Source: Craspedostauros australis (taxonomy: Eukaryota > Bacillariophyta > Bacillariophyceae > Mastogloiales > Achnanthaceae). Taken from it: 64,000 nt of DNA. The translations under genes and the position numbers were made by a program. Below, in pieces: positions 45,801 to 56,103 of the stretch; the first letter of the stretch is position 1; the number at the start of each line of letters is the position of its first letter. The notes beneath the pieces are model-generated. The model ran no database searches. It saw nothing but the letters and a program-made list of their open reading frames with translations, and had not been told where the DNA came from. The stretch covers positions 124,001 to 188,000 of the forward strand of contig JAMXDE010000042.1 of NCBI GenBank assembly GCA_026770025.1, in the 5' to 3' direction.

Positions 45801-48800
45801 ATTGACTTCTGCTTCTGTTTTCCGATTGCGCAGTCAATGCATGCATGCAACTTGCCTGTGACATTCCAACCGTATCGTCCCGCTGTGCGAGAGATCGTGT
45901 AAGTGTCAACATGGCCTAACATTTTATGAATTTGGTTGATGTCCACCGCGGACCTGGTGGACACGCCGACATTGGCTTGGTCTTCGTGGGGAGGGGCATT
46001 GATCATGTTCACTCCACTCACGAAACCGCTATGGGTTGCCATGAGTCTGTCGAACGTGATGCGTTGACCGCGCTTCTCCAAGCTCATCACGACACCTTGG
46101 TTGCTGATGTCGAAGCCGTTCTCGAGAGCTTTGTTGATGCTCAAGAGGTTCACCCACAGGTTGGGCACGAACTTCACTTGCTTGAGCACGATGGTAGCTT
46201 GGTTCCCGTTCTTCTGCATCACGACCATGCGTTTATCGCCAACCTTCGTTGCCTTGAGGTATCGGCCGCTGCCGATCTTGATGGAGTGGTTGGCCACTCG
46301 CACGTTAATCATTCCCTCTTCGCTATTGGTGAGGTGGCATGAGGCACCGGAGTCACCCAGCCACGTGTTTGCTTCGTGGTGGTCGGGGGCGATGGTGTGG
46401 CGGAGTGCGCTTGCTTCTTCGAGGTCACCGATCACCATGGCCATGTCTGGTTGAGCGTCTTGGTGGTCACCGATCACCATGGCCATGTCTGGTTGAGCAT
46501 CGGCCGCTCGGTAGATGGGGAGTTGGTTGAACTCCTCAGGGTCTCGGACTCCTTGGTCACTTGGATGATGCATCCACATCAGCATCTCTGCGGCGTGCTG
46601 AACCAGGCTGTCGATGAGCCCTCGGTGGATCGGTGGTAAGTTGAGCTCCTCAAGCCTTGCGTTGATGTGTTGCACGGCTTGCACCAATTGCATTGGCGTG
46701 AACACGTCGATGCGGTGCATCATGTAGTAGAGTGTGCGAGGGTTCAGGCTTTCTCCTCCTCCTTCGGTGTACGCATGCGCTGCGTCGCAGCACAGTAGAG
46801 CGAGTTCAGAGCGCACTTCATCAGCGACCATAATGTTACTGAGAGAGTATCTCATTGCGACATGCAAAGGTCCTGCAGTCCAGAGCTTCTGGCGGCGCGT
46901 CATGATGTCTTGGATTGTTGTTGGCACCGCCCTTGCAGGGGGGTTTGCCAGTTGGATGAGGAACGGCGAGTTACGGCAGGTCTTGCACATGGCGTAGAGA
47001 GGGCCGCGCTGAAAGCACAGCGGGCACCATCCTGCGGTGCTCCCTCCGTTGCGGGACGACTCTTCGATCATTCGATCGACCAGAGTCCTTGGTTCGGTTC
47101 GAGAGTAGATGGTGGAGGTGACGCGATGGTCGACTCCAGGCATCGTTACTTCATTCTCCATGATGTCTCCGACGTTGAGGGGTTCATCCTCGTAGACGAT
47201 CCCTTCGAAGAGATTGTCTTCGTCGGTGTAATCGTCTTCATCGCTTGATGGGAATTGCTCGCGGTTGATAGTCTCAACTGCAGCAACAGGGGGCCCGTAG
47301 TATCCGTACACACTTGGGGTGTGAGCCTCTCGTTCCTCTTCGGAGTACTCGTCCTCTTCTTCGAGGTCGAGTCCGGTCATGTCTTCGTCGGTGGTTGCGA
47401 GGGCCATGTCGTTGATGAACGACTCGTAGTGCGCCATGTTGGTGGTGTTGATTGTTTGGTTTTTCTTGATGTTCGTGATTTCGTCGATTGTCACGATTCT
47501 TGGGTTGGTCACATTTTTGACCTCAACGGGGTCGTTTTCGAGCTCGTCGGTGGGGAAACACACCAATTCTTCGTTGTTGACCGACTTGTCTTCGTCGGGT
47601 AACCACATTGATTCATCGGTCATCACGAGACCGATTTCGTCTTCTTCGTCGTTAGCGGGCATCCACATGGGTTCATCTACCACGACGAATGCAGCGTTGT
47701 CTGCCGCGGCGTCTTCGGGTAGCCACATCGGTTCCTCGACCATCACGAGGGCGACGTCGTCTGTTCCGTCCATACCGTCGGTGGCCACGTTGGCGGCGTC
47801 GGCTGCTCTCATCGCTGCCTTCAACTTGAAGCACTCGAGGATCTTGTGTCCCTTCTTACCGCAGTACTTGCAGTTTCCGTTGAACTTGGTCTTGTCCTCA
47901 GTATCACTTCTCTTGTTCTTCTTCGTGGGCTTGCCTCCTTTGTTCTTAGGCGCAGAGCGGCAGTCAGCCTTCTTGTGCCCGTAGGCGCTGCAGTTGCGGC
48001 AGTGGCCCTTGAAGCCACCAGTGGCGGCGAGAGCCATTTCTTCCTTGCTATTGTTCTCGCGCTTACTACCTCCTTGCTTGATGTGACGTGCGTCGTAGGT
48101 TGCACTCACTGCTTCGCGGATGTCTTCGATGGTCATCTGCTTTTCGATGTTCTCGAACTTGAGCTCGATGAGCTTCACATCCATTTCGTAGTCCCTTCCG
48201 AGAGCGTTGAGCACGAGCATGTGGTACTGCTCCATGTCCATGTTAACTCCCGCGTGCTTGAGGCGGTTACGGATCACCTCCATTTCGGTGAGGAAGGTAT
48301 CCGGGTGTTCGCCTTTCTTCAATCGCATCCCGTTGAGTTGAGCCAACAACTTTGCCTTCATTGGCGCAGTGCGTTGCTCGTAGATGCGCTCGAGAGCCTT
48401 CCATGCCTTGCGAGGGTCTCCTCCCTCGTAGATGTTGCTCTCGCATCCCAACACAGCCATGAAGGCGACATCGCCTTCGGTGGTTTCATGGTTGATTGCC
48501 ATGGTCAGTTCTTCAAACGCGTACTTGGCCAGGGCCATCTTGTACTCCGCCTTCTCCTCGGGAGACATGGCAGATAACTTCGAGGCCTTAAGCTTCTTCT
48601 CTTCGCTTCCCACGATGGAGGCGAGAGGAGAGGGGTCAAAAACCTCGGTCTTCACAATCACTTCACCCAAGTCCTTGAGATACAAGTCTCCGTAACCCTT
48701 GCGGTTGGCGCGGGCGAGGAACTTCGCACTCCAAGCTTTCCAGGAGGATCGCTTGCCGTCGAACATGATCATGTAACGATCGGTCTTACCGAGGAAGGAC

Positions 48801-48805
48801 GTCAT
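42812..48805 (-). CDS. Element C gag-pol polyprotein
   Basis: 1997 residues in one frame. Gag occupies about 1-330 and has two zinc knuckles: CRNCSAYGHKKADC near 272 and CKYCGKKGHKILEC near 315. The copia protease GDSGASCHL is near 818. Integrase follows, with WLLVIDDYSDYCW, CDNAGE near 1080 and STPQQNGRVERK. Reverse transcriptase has TYVDDCLCIG near 1668, and RNase H has SSTEAEYVALSEA and NIADGFTKN. An acidic stretch of about 450 residues lies between the knuckles and the protease, longer than in typical copia proteins. The start at 48805 follows an 80-bp leader after the 5' LTR. Confidence 0.93.
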   Translation of the reverse strand: MTSFLGKTDRYMIMFDGKRSSWKAWSAKFLARANRKGYGDLYLKDLGEVIVKTEVFDPSPLASIVGSEEKKLKASKLSAMSPEEKAEYKMALAKYAFEELTMAINHETTEGDVAFMAVLGCESNIYEGGDPRKAWKALERIYEQRTAPMKAKLLAQLNGMRLKKGEHPDTFLTEMEVIRNRLKHAGVNMDMEQYHMLVLNALGRDYEMDVKLIELKFENIEKQMTIEDIREAVSATYDARHIKQGGSKRENNSKEEMALAATGGFKGHCRNCSAYGHKKADCRSAPKNKGGKPTKKNKRSDTEDKTKFNGNCKYCGKKGHKILECFKLKAAMRAADAANVATDGMDGTDDVALVMVEEPMWLPEDAAADNAAFVVVDEPMWMPANDEEDEIGLVMTDESMWLPDEDKSVNNEELVCFPTDELENDPVEVKNVTNPRIVTIDEITNIKKNQTINTTNMAHYESFINDMALATTDEDMTGLDLEEEDEYSEEEREAHTPSVYGYYGPPVAAVETINREQFPSSDEDDYTDEDNLFEGIVYEDEPLNVGDIMENEVTMPGVDHRVTSTIYSRTEPRTLVDRMIEESSRNGGSTAGWCPLCFQRGPLYAMCKTCRNSPFLIQLANPPARAVPTTIQDIMTRRQKLWTAGPLHVAMRYSLSNIMVADEVRSELALLCCDAAHAYTEGGGESLNPRTLYYMMHRIDVFTPMQLVQAVQHINARLEELNLPPIHRGLIDSLVQHAAEMLMWMHHPSDQGVRDPEEFNQLPIYRAADAQPDMAMVIGDHQDAQPDMAMVIGDLEEASALRHTIAPDHHEANTWLGDSGASCHLTNSEEGMINVRVANHSIKIGSGRYLKATKVGDKRMVVMQKNGNQATIVLKQVKFVPNLWVNLLSINKALENGFDISNQGVVMSLEKRGQRITFDRLMATHSGFVSGVNMINAPPHEDQANVGVSTRSAVDINQIHKMLGHVDTYTISRTAGRYGWNVTGKLHACIDCAIGKQKQKSMTKRLQRRAKEIGERLFIDTSSVQTHSYGQGKYWLLVIDDYSDYCWSYFLKEKSEVGEKLITLLRWLHSNQQAHVKNVRCDNAGENYAAEKQLLNAGFGPTFEYTAASTPQQNGRVERKFATLYGKVRSMLNQTHLPRTVRGKLWAEAARTATQLENIIETKTREPACVLFNNRIPTFVDGLRKFGEIGMVYIGGRTIKAKLDDRSRPAMFVGYGQSHAKGVYRMLNLTTTKILITRDVTWMNQSYGQFRGIENANRSVLIDLEDDDSTSGMNTRATRTTWERRSETIKSMEADDADRSSRAEEIEDTDDAARGQDSLLPAQGENESNEEIDDEFGRDDEGKVDKAAEKEPEDTPVAEPVTRIPRMLSALAGYNTDPIPEEERDLGSSDESEPNDSEGYVTPEETITTPPETGGPDFHADRSIFNRDIAGTMIDTPHGMMRLDDIIAADQALKEEGNEEGAEHANVAMLLDPTTFEDCWDHADPNKRKKWREAINKEFYDMARRKVWEKIKKDQMPKDRRCVKTKWVFKEKRNGVFRARLVACGYSQIAGVDFSAHHAPVIHDATYRIMLTMKMILHMDSIIIDFETAFLHGELDEEIYMQCPKGMRHEADECLLLKKTIYGLVQSARQWNKKLVDILFKLGFRQSEVDPCLLIRNQEGRLLLIGTYVDDCLCIGEEQELKKLVKDIRAERFGVKVEEDLEDYLSCKIIFNRDKTNCWVNQPHILKNIIDTFGSDVVKLQRYGTPGTPGQGIQRQSDAPKVDKQRHSRYRSGVGMLLYLVKHSRPDIANAVRELTKVLDGPTAAAYKEMLRVMKFVWDTREYGLKMKPSPLTQDAWKIAIYTDSEFAGDKDNRISVGGHIVLLQGVPIIWRSKAQRSVTLSSTEAEYVALSEAGKEIRFVTQLMSDIGLRMHKPADVMVDNVGAIFIASNPSTSARTRHIDIRHHFIRELITNGEARTKFVRSEDNIADGFTKNTKKEIYEKHRDHYIQLRSTMDQ
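46422..46505 (-). repeat. 42-bp tandem duplication in element C
   Basis: Two in-frame copies of a 14-residue unit (DAQPDMAMVIGDHQ-like) just before the protease of element C. Confidence 0.85.
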
Positions 48806-48884
48806 GGTGATGATGGTGAGAGTCGTTTGTTGCTGTGTTGGTGATGATGGAAACGTAGGATTTCAATCGTAACGTTTCGAAACG

Positions 48885-49565
48885 TGTTGGAAATCCGGGG
48901 TTAGTGTTAGTAAGAACTAATTCGTTGTTAGATCGTACTATTCAGAACTGTGAGCTCATTCTCTTCAGCTCCTTTGCCTTTCGTTTCTCATGTAGCATCT
49001 CCTGCAGCAGCATCTCGTTAGACTGTTGCATTCATGCATCTCATCATCATGGATCATCGCATGCATGCATGAGGCCTCATCCGCAGGCATCCTTGTCATG
49101 CACATCGTCGTGCATATCCGAAGGCATTCCTGCCTTGCGACTCGTCGTGCATATCCTTATTCTACATTCCCTGCGGTACGATTCCACAGTCTTGCGTTTC
49201 GCTCTTGATCTCCTGACACCAAACTTTACGATTGGTGTCATGATTGATGTCATGTTTGATGCCCTTTCTGAGTTGTTCTAGTCTGTGGGTGACACGTGCC
49301 ATGATCTCCAGATGGGGTGATCATCAATCGGTCGGTCATCATCCTCCTTCCCATGATTTGGATGTCGTGGTCTTTTCTTGATACACAGAGGACAGGCTTG
49401 TTTGCTTGGTAAGACTGGGGTCATTCCCGTGTGATTCGTGTCGTGGGTGGAATGGACAATATTCAATGGTGTGACGAATAATATCCAAAGGTGTGACAAA
49501 TAATGTTGGGAGTTGCGGCAATCATGGGTATCTTTCCGACAGAGTCGTACCCTCGATTCCTGACA
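48885..49565 (-). repeat. 5' LTR of element C
   Basis: 681 bp; the ACGTTTCGAAACGT palindrome (48872-48885) sits at the primer-binding position just inside it. Confidence 0.92.
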
Positions 49566-52500
49566 AACAGATTGAGATGATCTGTGTGTATTGTTATTTG
49601 CTGACCAAGGAGAATGTTATTGAATGCTTTCAGTGTTTCGACTATGCTGAGAAGCTCCTTCTCTCCTGTGGTATACCGCGTTTGAGCGGCATTAAGTTTA
49701 CGAGTATAGAATGCCAGTGGCCTTCCTTCCTGTGCTATCACGCCACCAAGTTGGTAGTCGCTCGCATCGGCGTGCACATGGAACTCTTTGTTAAAATCTG
49801 GGTATGCAAGCGCTGCCTCTCGCATTACCATTTGTTTGGCCTCATCGAAGGCTTTCTGTTGGGTCTTGCCCCAGTGCCATTTCATGTTCTTGGCGGCGAG
49901 GGAGGTAAGTGGGGCCAACACATGGCTCCTGCGCTTCCACATATCGCGGTAGTAGTTGACCATGCCTAAGAAACGTCTCAGCTGTCGTTTTGTCGACGGC
50001 GGCAGCACTCGCTGTATCGCTTTCACTTTCTTTGGCTGAGGCTCAAGGCCGCGTTGCGTCAGTTTGTAACCCAAGTAGTCCAGCTCCTTCATCATGAAGA
50101 ATGACTTGCGCAGGTTCACAGCAAACCCAGCATCTTGGAGACGCGCGAGCACGGCATGACATTTTGTCAGATGATCGTCGTCACTGTCATTTGTATCCGA
50201 CAGGACGAGTATGTCATCAAGGTAGACCAGTACGAATTCTAGGTCTCCAAGCAGCTCATTCATGATGCGCTGGAATATGTCAGGGGCTGTGGATATACCC
50301 ATTGGCAGCTTTTTATATCTGTACTTTCCCCACGGTAATACCGTGGTGCACAAGTTCTGGCTGGAGGTATCTAATGGAATGTGGTAGTACCCCATAGACA
50401 GGTCGAATGATGTTGCGTACTTGAACTGTTCCAGCTTCTGAAGCATGTCCTGGATCTTCGGCAACGGATATGGTCGCCGTTTCAGGTGCTTGTTCAGCTC
50501 CCGGAAGTCAGTTAGTACTCGGACATCTCCAGTCTTCTTTGGCTGGATGAAGCTGGGTGCAGCCCAGTCACTATTGGAGAACTTCTCCCACACTCCGATC
50601 GTCTCAAATTGTTTGCTCTCCTTCTTTGTTACCCGCTCATAGGCTTTGGGCACCGGAAAGGCTTTGCCATGGAATGGCTTTGCATTTGATTTGAGTTCCA
50701 GATGTACTGGACTGATCTTCAACGTACCCAGGCCTCCTTTGAAGGTCTTTGGTGTACGTTGGAGTGTCGCAAGCAGCTTTTGTTGTTGCGCTTTGCTGAG
50801 ATGGCTCAGCTTGGACACGTATTTATCCAGCTCTATTTCGCTGTAGTCAGCATCCATGATTCGCTTCTGCCTATCTTCTGCTTTGTTGAGCAGGGTAGAC
50901 TGCATCGCTATATGGTATGCGATGTTGAGTGCTTCCTTGTTTGTCAGCACTCCACGATTTTTCATTGGGATCGTGCTATTATCCCATATCATTGTGTTAT
51001 CTGAGAATGACAAGTCTATTCCGAGCTCATGCATCAAGTCTGTACCCACGATCATATCGTATTGGGCATTCTCAACTTGCGTTGTTTCATCAACGTGCAT
51101 GGTCCAACGGATTGACTTATGTAGGTGGAATTCGGGCAGCACTAGGTTAATCGTGGCCAGGCTGGACGTATAGAAGTTGCCGCCCATTGTTTTCCACTTC
51201 ATGAGTCCACTTTTGTGTCTCAGTGTGCGAGGAGCATACTTTCTCAGTATCAGGCAGCTTGATGTGCCAGAGTCTAGCAGGACACGCATTTGCACTAATT
51301 CGCCTTTGCTATCAACCGTTTCACCAATAATTTCGGTGGACATATGGTCATGTTTACTGCGCTTGGCCTTTCGGCTAGCCAGACTATAGCAATTCGCTGC
51401 ACATTTGTGTGTAGGCGTTGAGTATTCTGTAGATGCGCTGCTACTAGAGCGGTTATCATTATTGTCCTGGTTCAATTGACGCAGGTAGTTGGCATTTTCA
51501 TCAACTACATCGGCGATGCGACGCTTCTTCTTTGGATTCTTCTTGCTCGGCAAGGATTGGACGAGTTGATGGAAGAGCTCTTGGGTCAAGACCACATTGA
51601 GGTTCTCATCACTCTTGTTGGAAGCCTTTTTGTCTTCGGACGGAACGCGCCAGCCGCTTGGGCGGAGGCTTGCGTTCTTTGGATCATTCCAGCACTCACT
51701 GGTTTCGTGTCCGATTCTGCCGCATCTCCCACATCTGGGAATGGATTTGCCGTGACTGAATTTTTGGCGTTTATTGTCGTTATTTAGGCGTTTACCGCGC
51801 CTTCCACGACTACGTTCGTCGCTAGCATTACGCTTGCCTTTCTTGGCACCATTGCCCTTTTTGGTGGGGCGATAGCTGTTTGCCACATCAAGGAGGCGAC
51901 GATAGAGCTCCTTGAAAGAGTGCTCATACACCTGATACCCACTTTGGAGTAGGGCACGGCTGTATTGTTCTGGACTTGCTCGGTCCAAGATCTCGACCAG
52001 CTCAAAGTCTGGGAATGCCGTTGGTGTAATATTAGCTCCTGGCTTGGGCATGAATGGAAGGTACTGATTTAGTTCCAATAGCCGAGCACGGAAGCTTGCT
52101 AGTTCACCATGCTTGAATGAAGCATGTTGGCGCATGTAATTGCGCTGGCGTCGCCAAGCACTCGTTGGGTGTCCAAAGAATGGAGCACCCACAGCATTCA
52201 GTCCCTCCTGGAGCTTGCTGCTGGCTGATGAGGTGGTATTGCCACTGACTGCTTGCACTGCTGTCGCAAATCGATTCTGCGCATCCCCCATCAACAAGTT
52301 GTTGAGGTGGATCATCTTCTGTGCTGCAGTGGTCATTCTCTTTGCTGCCATGAGTGTATCGAACTCACGGCGGAACCTCAGCCATTCTTCTGCGCTCCCA
52401 TCGTTGAACTTGAGGACTGATGTCTCCACTGTGTCGATATTGCCCTGATCTGATGGATCTTCGTAGACATCCATTTTGAGGTACATGCTTCGAGGGTACT

Positions 52501-52603
52501 TCTTCTCCTTTGGGCTCTCCCAATAGAGGACAGGCTCCTGCCCTGGCTTGACTTCGCTCATCTTGCTTGGACTTGGATGCTCAACCACAAGGAGTGATAT
52601 CAC
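49566..52603 (-). CDS. Element B gag, protease, RT and RNase H part
   Basis: About 1010 residues of element B before the insertion of C. Gag with a retrotransposon capsid-like region is followed by a zinc knuckle CGRCGRIGHETSEC near residue 288. The protease is VLLDSGTSS near 444. Reverse transcriptase carries FDLSMGYYHIPLD, LPMGISTAPDIFQRIM and VYLDDILVL near 792. RNase H begins VHADASDYQLGG near 944. The start at 52603 lies just inside the 5' LTR (52606). Confidence 0.92.
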
Positions 52604-52605
52604 TG

Positions 52606-53164
52606 TGCCTTATGCCGGCGTACGATTGAAGTTGTTTTTTTTCTACGATTGATTTTGTACTTGATACGATTGAGGTTGTTGTTGATGATGTAATTCCAAA
52701 AATTATGATTACTTGAGCTATCTCTCTCTCTTCTGCTGTCTGCACCTCTTGGTCGATCGTATCTCAAGATGATTCGGTTTGCACCTCTTGGTCAATCGTA
52801 TTCATGCATTTCGAGATTATTCGGTTTGCACCTCTTGGTCAATTTCTATTAGCCTTCTTGTTTTGAATGGAGGTCAATGGTTGGTTGAAGAGGTGTCTTC
52901 TCATATGCAAATATTTCTTTACGATTGAATCTTGACTCATCTGACTTCAGTTTGAGTCTTGACTAATACGACTTCAGTTCGAGTCTTGACTAATCCGACT
53001 TCAGTTCGAATCTTGACTAATCCGACTGGATGGATTGTTAACACGACTCGTAGGTGAGACTAACAATGTGATTGCTTGGGTGACATTATTCATGACTAGT
53101 ATCTATTGTGCACAAGTCTAGGTCTTGTGTCACCAATGGTCTATCTAGCCAGCCGTCTAGGGCA
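52606..53164 (-). repeat. 5' LTR of element B
   Basis: 559 bp, partner of 40113-40671. Confidence 0.92.
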
Positions 53165-55690
53165 CGATATGGGGGACAACCCATGGTGATAGCACAGGAT
53201 GAAGGCCGCTTCACCGCGTGCCTCAAGTCCGATGGCACCACCATCTACCTTGACACCTGGCGCCCGTCCACCTCCGACCTGCAGCAGCTCCCGCACGTGT
53301 ATCTGTCATCCGACGCACCATGGGAACCGGCAAAAGTGCAATTCCCTCAAACACCGTATCGCGAACAGGAGCAAATCGAGCTGAGGAATGCCAAGGCTGT
53401 CCGCGTGCATCCAGGGGACTCCGAGGCGCACAGCGACGCCATTCACGATATCCATGCCTTCGACACCAGGCTCATCCAGTCAGTACAAGTCAGCGCCAAG
53501 AACATCGAGCTACCAATCAAGACGGCCACACAGACCGACGAAGCGACGATTCCACAGGAGAGTCCGATCACAGAAGCCGAGATACGACCTCCCAGGTCCT
53601 TCTTGTCGCCTGATCGCCACTCACGGACGACGCCTGAAGAGCTCAGCGAGCGGTGGGGCCTCAGCATTGCTCAGGCCAGACTCACACTCAACGCCACCAC
53701 CAGGCATTTGGTCCGCTCTGCGCTCATGCCCTTGGCACGCAGATACAGAGCTGATCGCATGTACCTTCCCAAGCGTATCCACGGCACCATGGCCACCGAC
53801 ACGATGCATGCGCGATGTACTGACATCCATGGGCGCAAATACTCCCAGATCTTTGCCAACAAGCAGTTCTTCATCGAGGCGTACCACCTCGATCGCAAGT
53901 CGGAGGCACCTGACGCATTGGAGGCATTCGTACGTGAGTACGGTGCGCCTGATCTGCTGATTTCCGACGGCGCTCCGGAGCAGGTTGGACGCAACAGCAA
54001 GTTCCAGGCGAAAGCACGTCGGTACCGCATCCAGACACAAGTCTTGGAGGTCGGCCGGCACAAGCAGAACCCCGCTGAGGGCGTCATCCGCGAGTTGCGA
54101 AGGAAGTGGTACTGCACCATGTTTCGGTCCAACTGCCCACGGCGAGTCTGGAGCTATGGGTTGACGTACATTGCCCGTATCATGCAGCGCACGGCCAGCA
54201 ATGCTGGTGGGTTGGGCGGGAGGACGCCGATTGAGCACCTGACAGGTGAGACTCCGGACATCTCCGAGTACCTGGATTTTGCATTCTACGATCGTGTCTG
54301 GTTCAAGCCGGATGCGGGGTTGGGCGAGATCCAGCTCGGGCGTTTCCTTGGAGTTGCTGATACAACTGGGAGCTTGATGTCGTATTGGGTGCTTCCGGCC
54401 TCCGGTATACCTGTCGCACGGACGACTGTGCAACGGGTTACGGAGCTGGAGAAGGGCATTGACGAGCACAAGGCTCGTTTCCAGACCTTCGACGACGCGA
54501 TATCCGCTCGCTTCAAGGAGGAGCGGCTGGCAGTCGTCGGCGGCAAGCCTGCACTGTCTGCCTGGGCGGAGCTGGTGGAGGACGACCCGGATTTTGCTGA
54601 AGAGTTTGGGCGCACGTTCGACAATCATGCTGTGCCCCATGCGGACGATTCCTTCTCTCCTGACGAGTTCGACGGATACACCGACATGGAGTTATCCATC
54701 GATCGCGGGGGGGATTATCCTGAATTCGCGAAGGTGACGAAGAGGCTACGGGACAAGGATGGCAAGCCTATCGGCACTGCATCTGACAATCCCATCACGG
54801 ACACAAGGATGTACGAGGTGGAGTTTGCGGACGGCCACAAGCAGTCCATGGTGGCAAACGTCATCGCTGAGAACTTGTTCGCACAGGTCGACTCTGAAGG
54901 GTATCGACACGTCCTACTGGACGCGATACTCGATCACAGGGCCGATGAGAGCGCCATCAAGCAGCAGGATGCATTTGTTACATCCAGCAACGGGGTTCGA
55001 CGCCGACGAGAGACGACGGTGGGCTGGGAGATGCTGGTACAATGGAAGGACGGAAGCACAACATGGAATGCCATGAAAGACGTGAAGGATTCTTATCCGG
55101 TGCAACTCGCAGAGTATGCCACCCAGAATCGCATCGCTGGAGAGCCAGCCTTTGCGTGGTGGATTCCGTTCGTCCTCAAGAAACGGGACCGCATCATATC
55201 CAAGACCAAGTCCAAGTACTGGTCCAGGACGCACAAGTACGGGGTCAGGGTTCCCAAGACGGTCAACGAAGCCAGGGAGATTGATCTGGAGAACGGGAAT
55301 ACTCTCTGGTGGGATTCGATCCTGAAGGAGATGAAGAACGTTCAACCAGCATTCGAGGCATTCGAAGGCAACAAATCGGAGCTACCAAAGGGATACCAGC
55401 AGATCGAGTGTCATCTGATATTCGATGTGAAGCTGGGCGAGAACTTCCGACGGAAAGCAAGGCTCGTAGCTGGGGGACACAAGACCACAACACCATCATC
55501 CATCACATATTCATCAGTGGTATCCAGGGAATCAGTGCGGATCGCGCTGACCATCGCCGCGATGAACGACCTGGAGGTGCTGGCATGTGACATCCAGAAT
55601 GCATACCTGACAGCAGACTGCCGAGAGAAGGTCTGGACCAGGGCGGGACCGGAGTTTGCTGCTGAGGAAGGACAGATCATGCTCGTGCGC
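53165..55690 (+). CDS. Element A integrase and start of RT
   Basis: Between insertions B and D. The integrase core is visible: IHGTMATDTMHAR (first Asp), FVREYGAPDLLISDGAPEQ (second Asp) and KQNPAEGVIRELRRK (Glu). A segment NTLWWDSILKEMKNV and VKLGENFRRKARLVAGGHK opens the copia reverse transcriptase. The apparent Met at 53108 lies in the LTR of B and is not a real start. Confidence 0.85.
55686..55690. repeat. TGCGC target duplication, left of element D
   Basis: Identical to 62333-62337. Confidence 0.85.
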
Positions 55691-55783
55691 TAATACTCAA
55701 TAACAACACTCATCCTCACCGCAACAACGATCTGATCACTCTACGTTTCGGTGCGGAATCCCATCCTTGATTTCGTTCTAACA
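55691..55783 (+). repeat. Left terminal repeat of element D
   Basis: 93 bp; the last 58 or so bases are identical to the end of the right copy. Confidence 0.75.
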
Positions 55784-56103
55784 GATTAACAGTCGCAAGC
55801 TTTCACCTACTGAATTGATTGCGTGACAATCCATCCATCCTTCATCCCTCGTCCATCCACGAGCGATCCCTTCACCTTCCATCACGTGACGACGTGATTT
55901 CGGCTTTCCTTTGGCTTTCTCGCATCCGCAGAACGCCCTCCTTTCGGTTCCTCTGCTGAGTTCGGGCCTTCCCACTCAGCCATCCAAGACTTCCTGCAGC
56001 ACCCTCCCGCACCAGAAGACGATTCAGTCAGTGCACCCCAGCCTCAGCTACCCTTCAGCCTCCAGCATCCGCATCCACTCTCTCCATCCATCCATCGCCA
56101 ATC

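Larger units (their letters stand above)
42056..49565 (-). mobile_element. Ty1/copia element C, inserted in element B, looks whole
   Basis: A 7510-bp element with two 681-bp LTRs, matching AACAGA flanks and one long gag-pol frame on the minus strand. It lies in the RNase H-integrase part of element B. LTR ends and coding sequence show it is the same family as element E. The LTR pair differs at about 16 positions, most within one 170-bp stretch. Confidence 0.93.
40113..53164 (-). mobile_element. Ty3/gypsy element B, inserted in element A
   Basis: Two 559-bp LTRs (TGCCTTATG...GGGCA on the plus strand) differ at about one base, so the insertion looks recent. Coding is on the minus strand: gag, protease, RT and RNase H at 52603-49566 and integrase at 42055-40690. 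The parts are separated by the inserted copia element C; the element is otherwise well preserved. Flanking pentamers are CCATA and CGATA, alike at four of five bases. Confidence 0.92.

Noticed and set aside
53108-53164. Start codon for the element A frame at 53108
   Set aside because: It lies within the LTR of element B, so it is an accident of the insertion.
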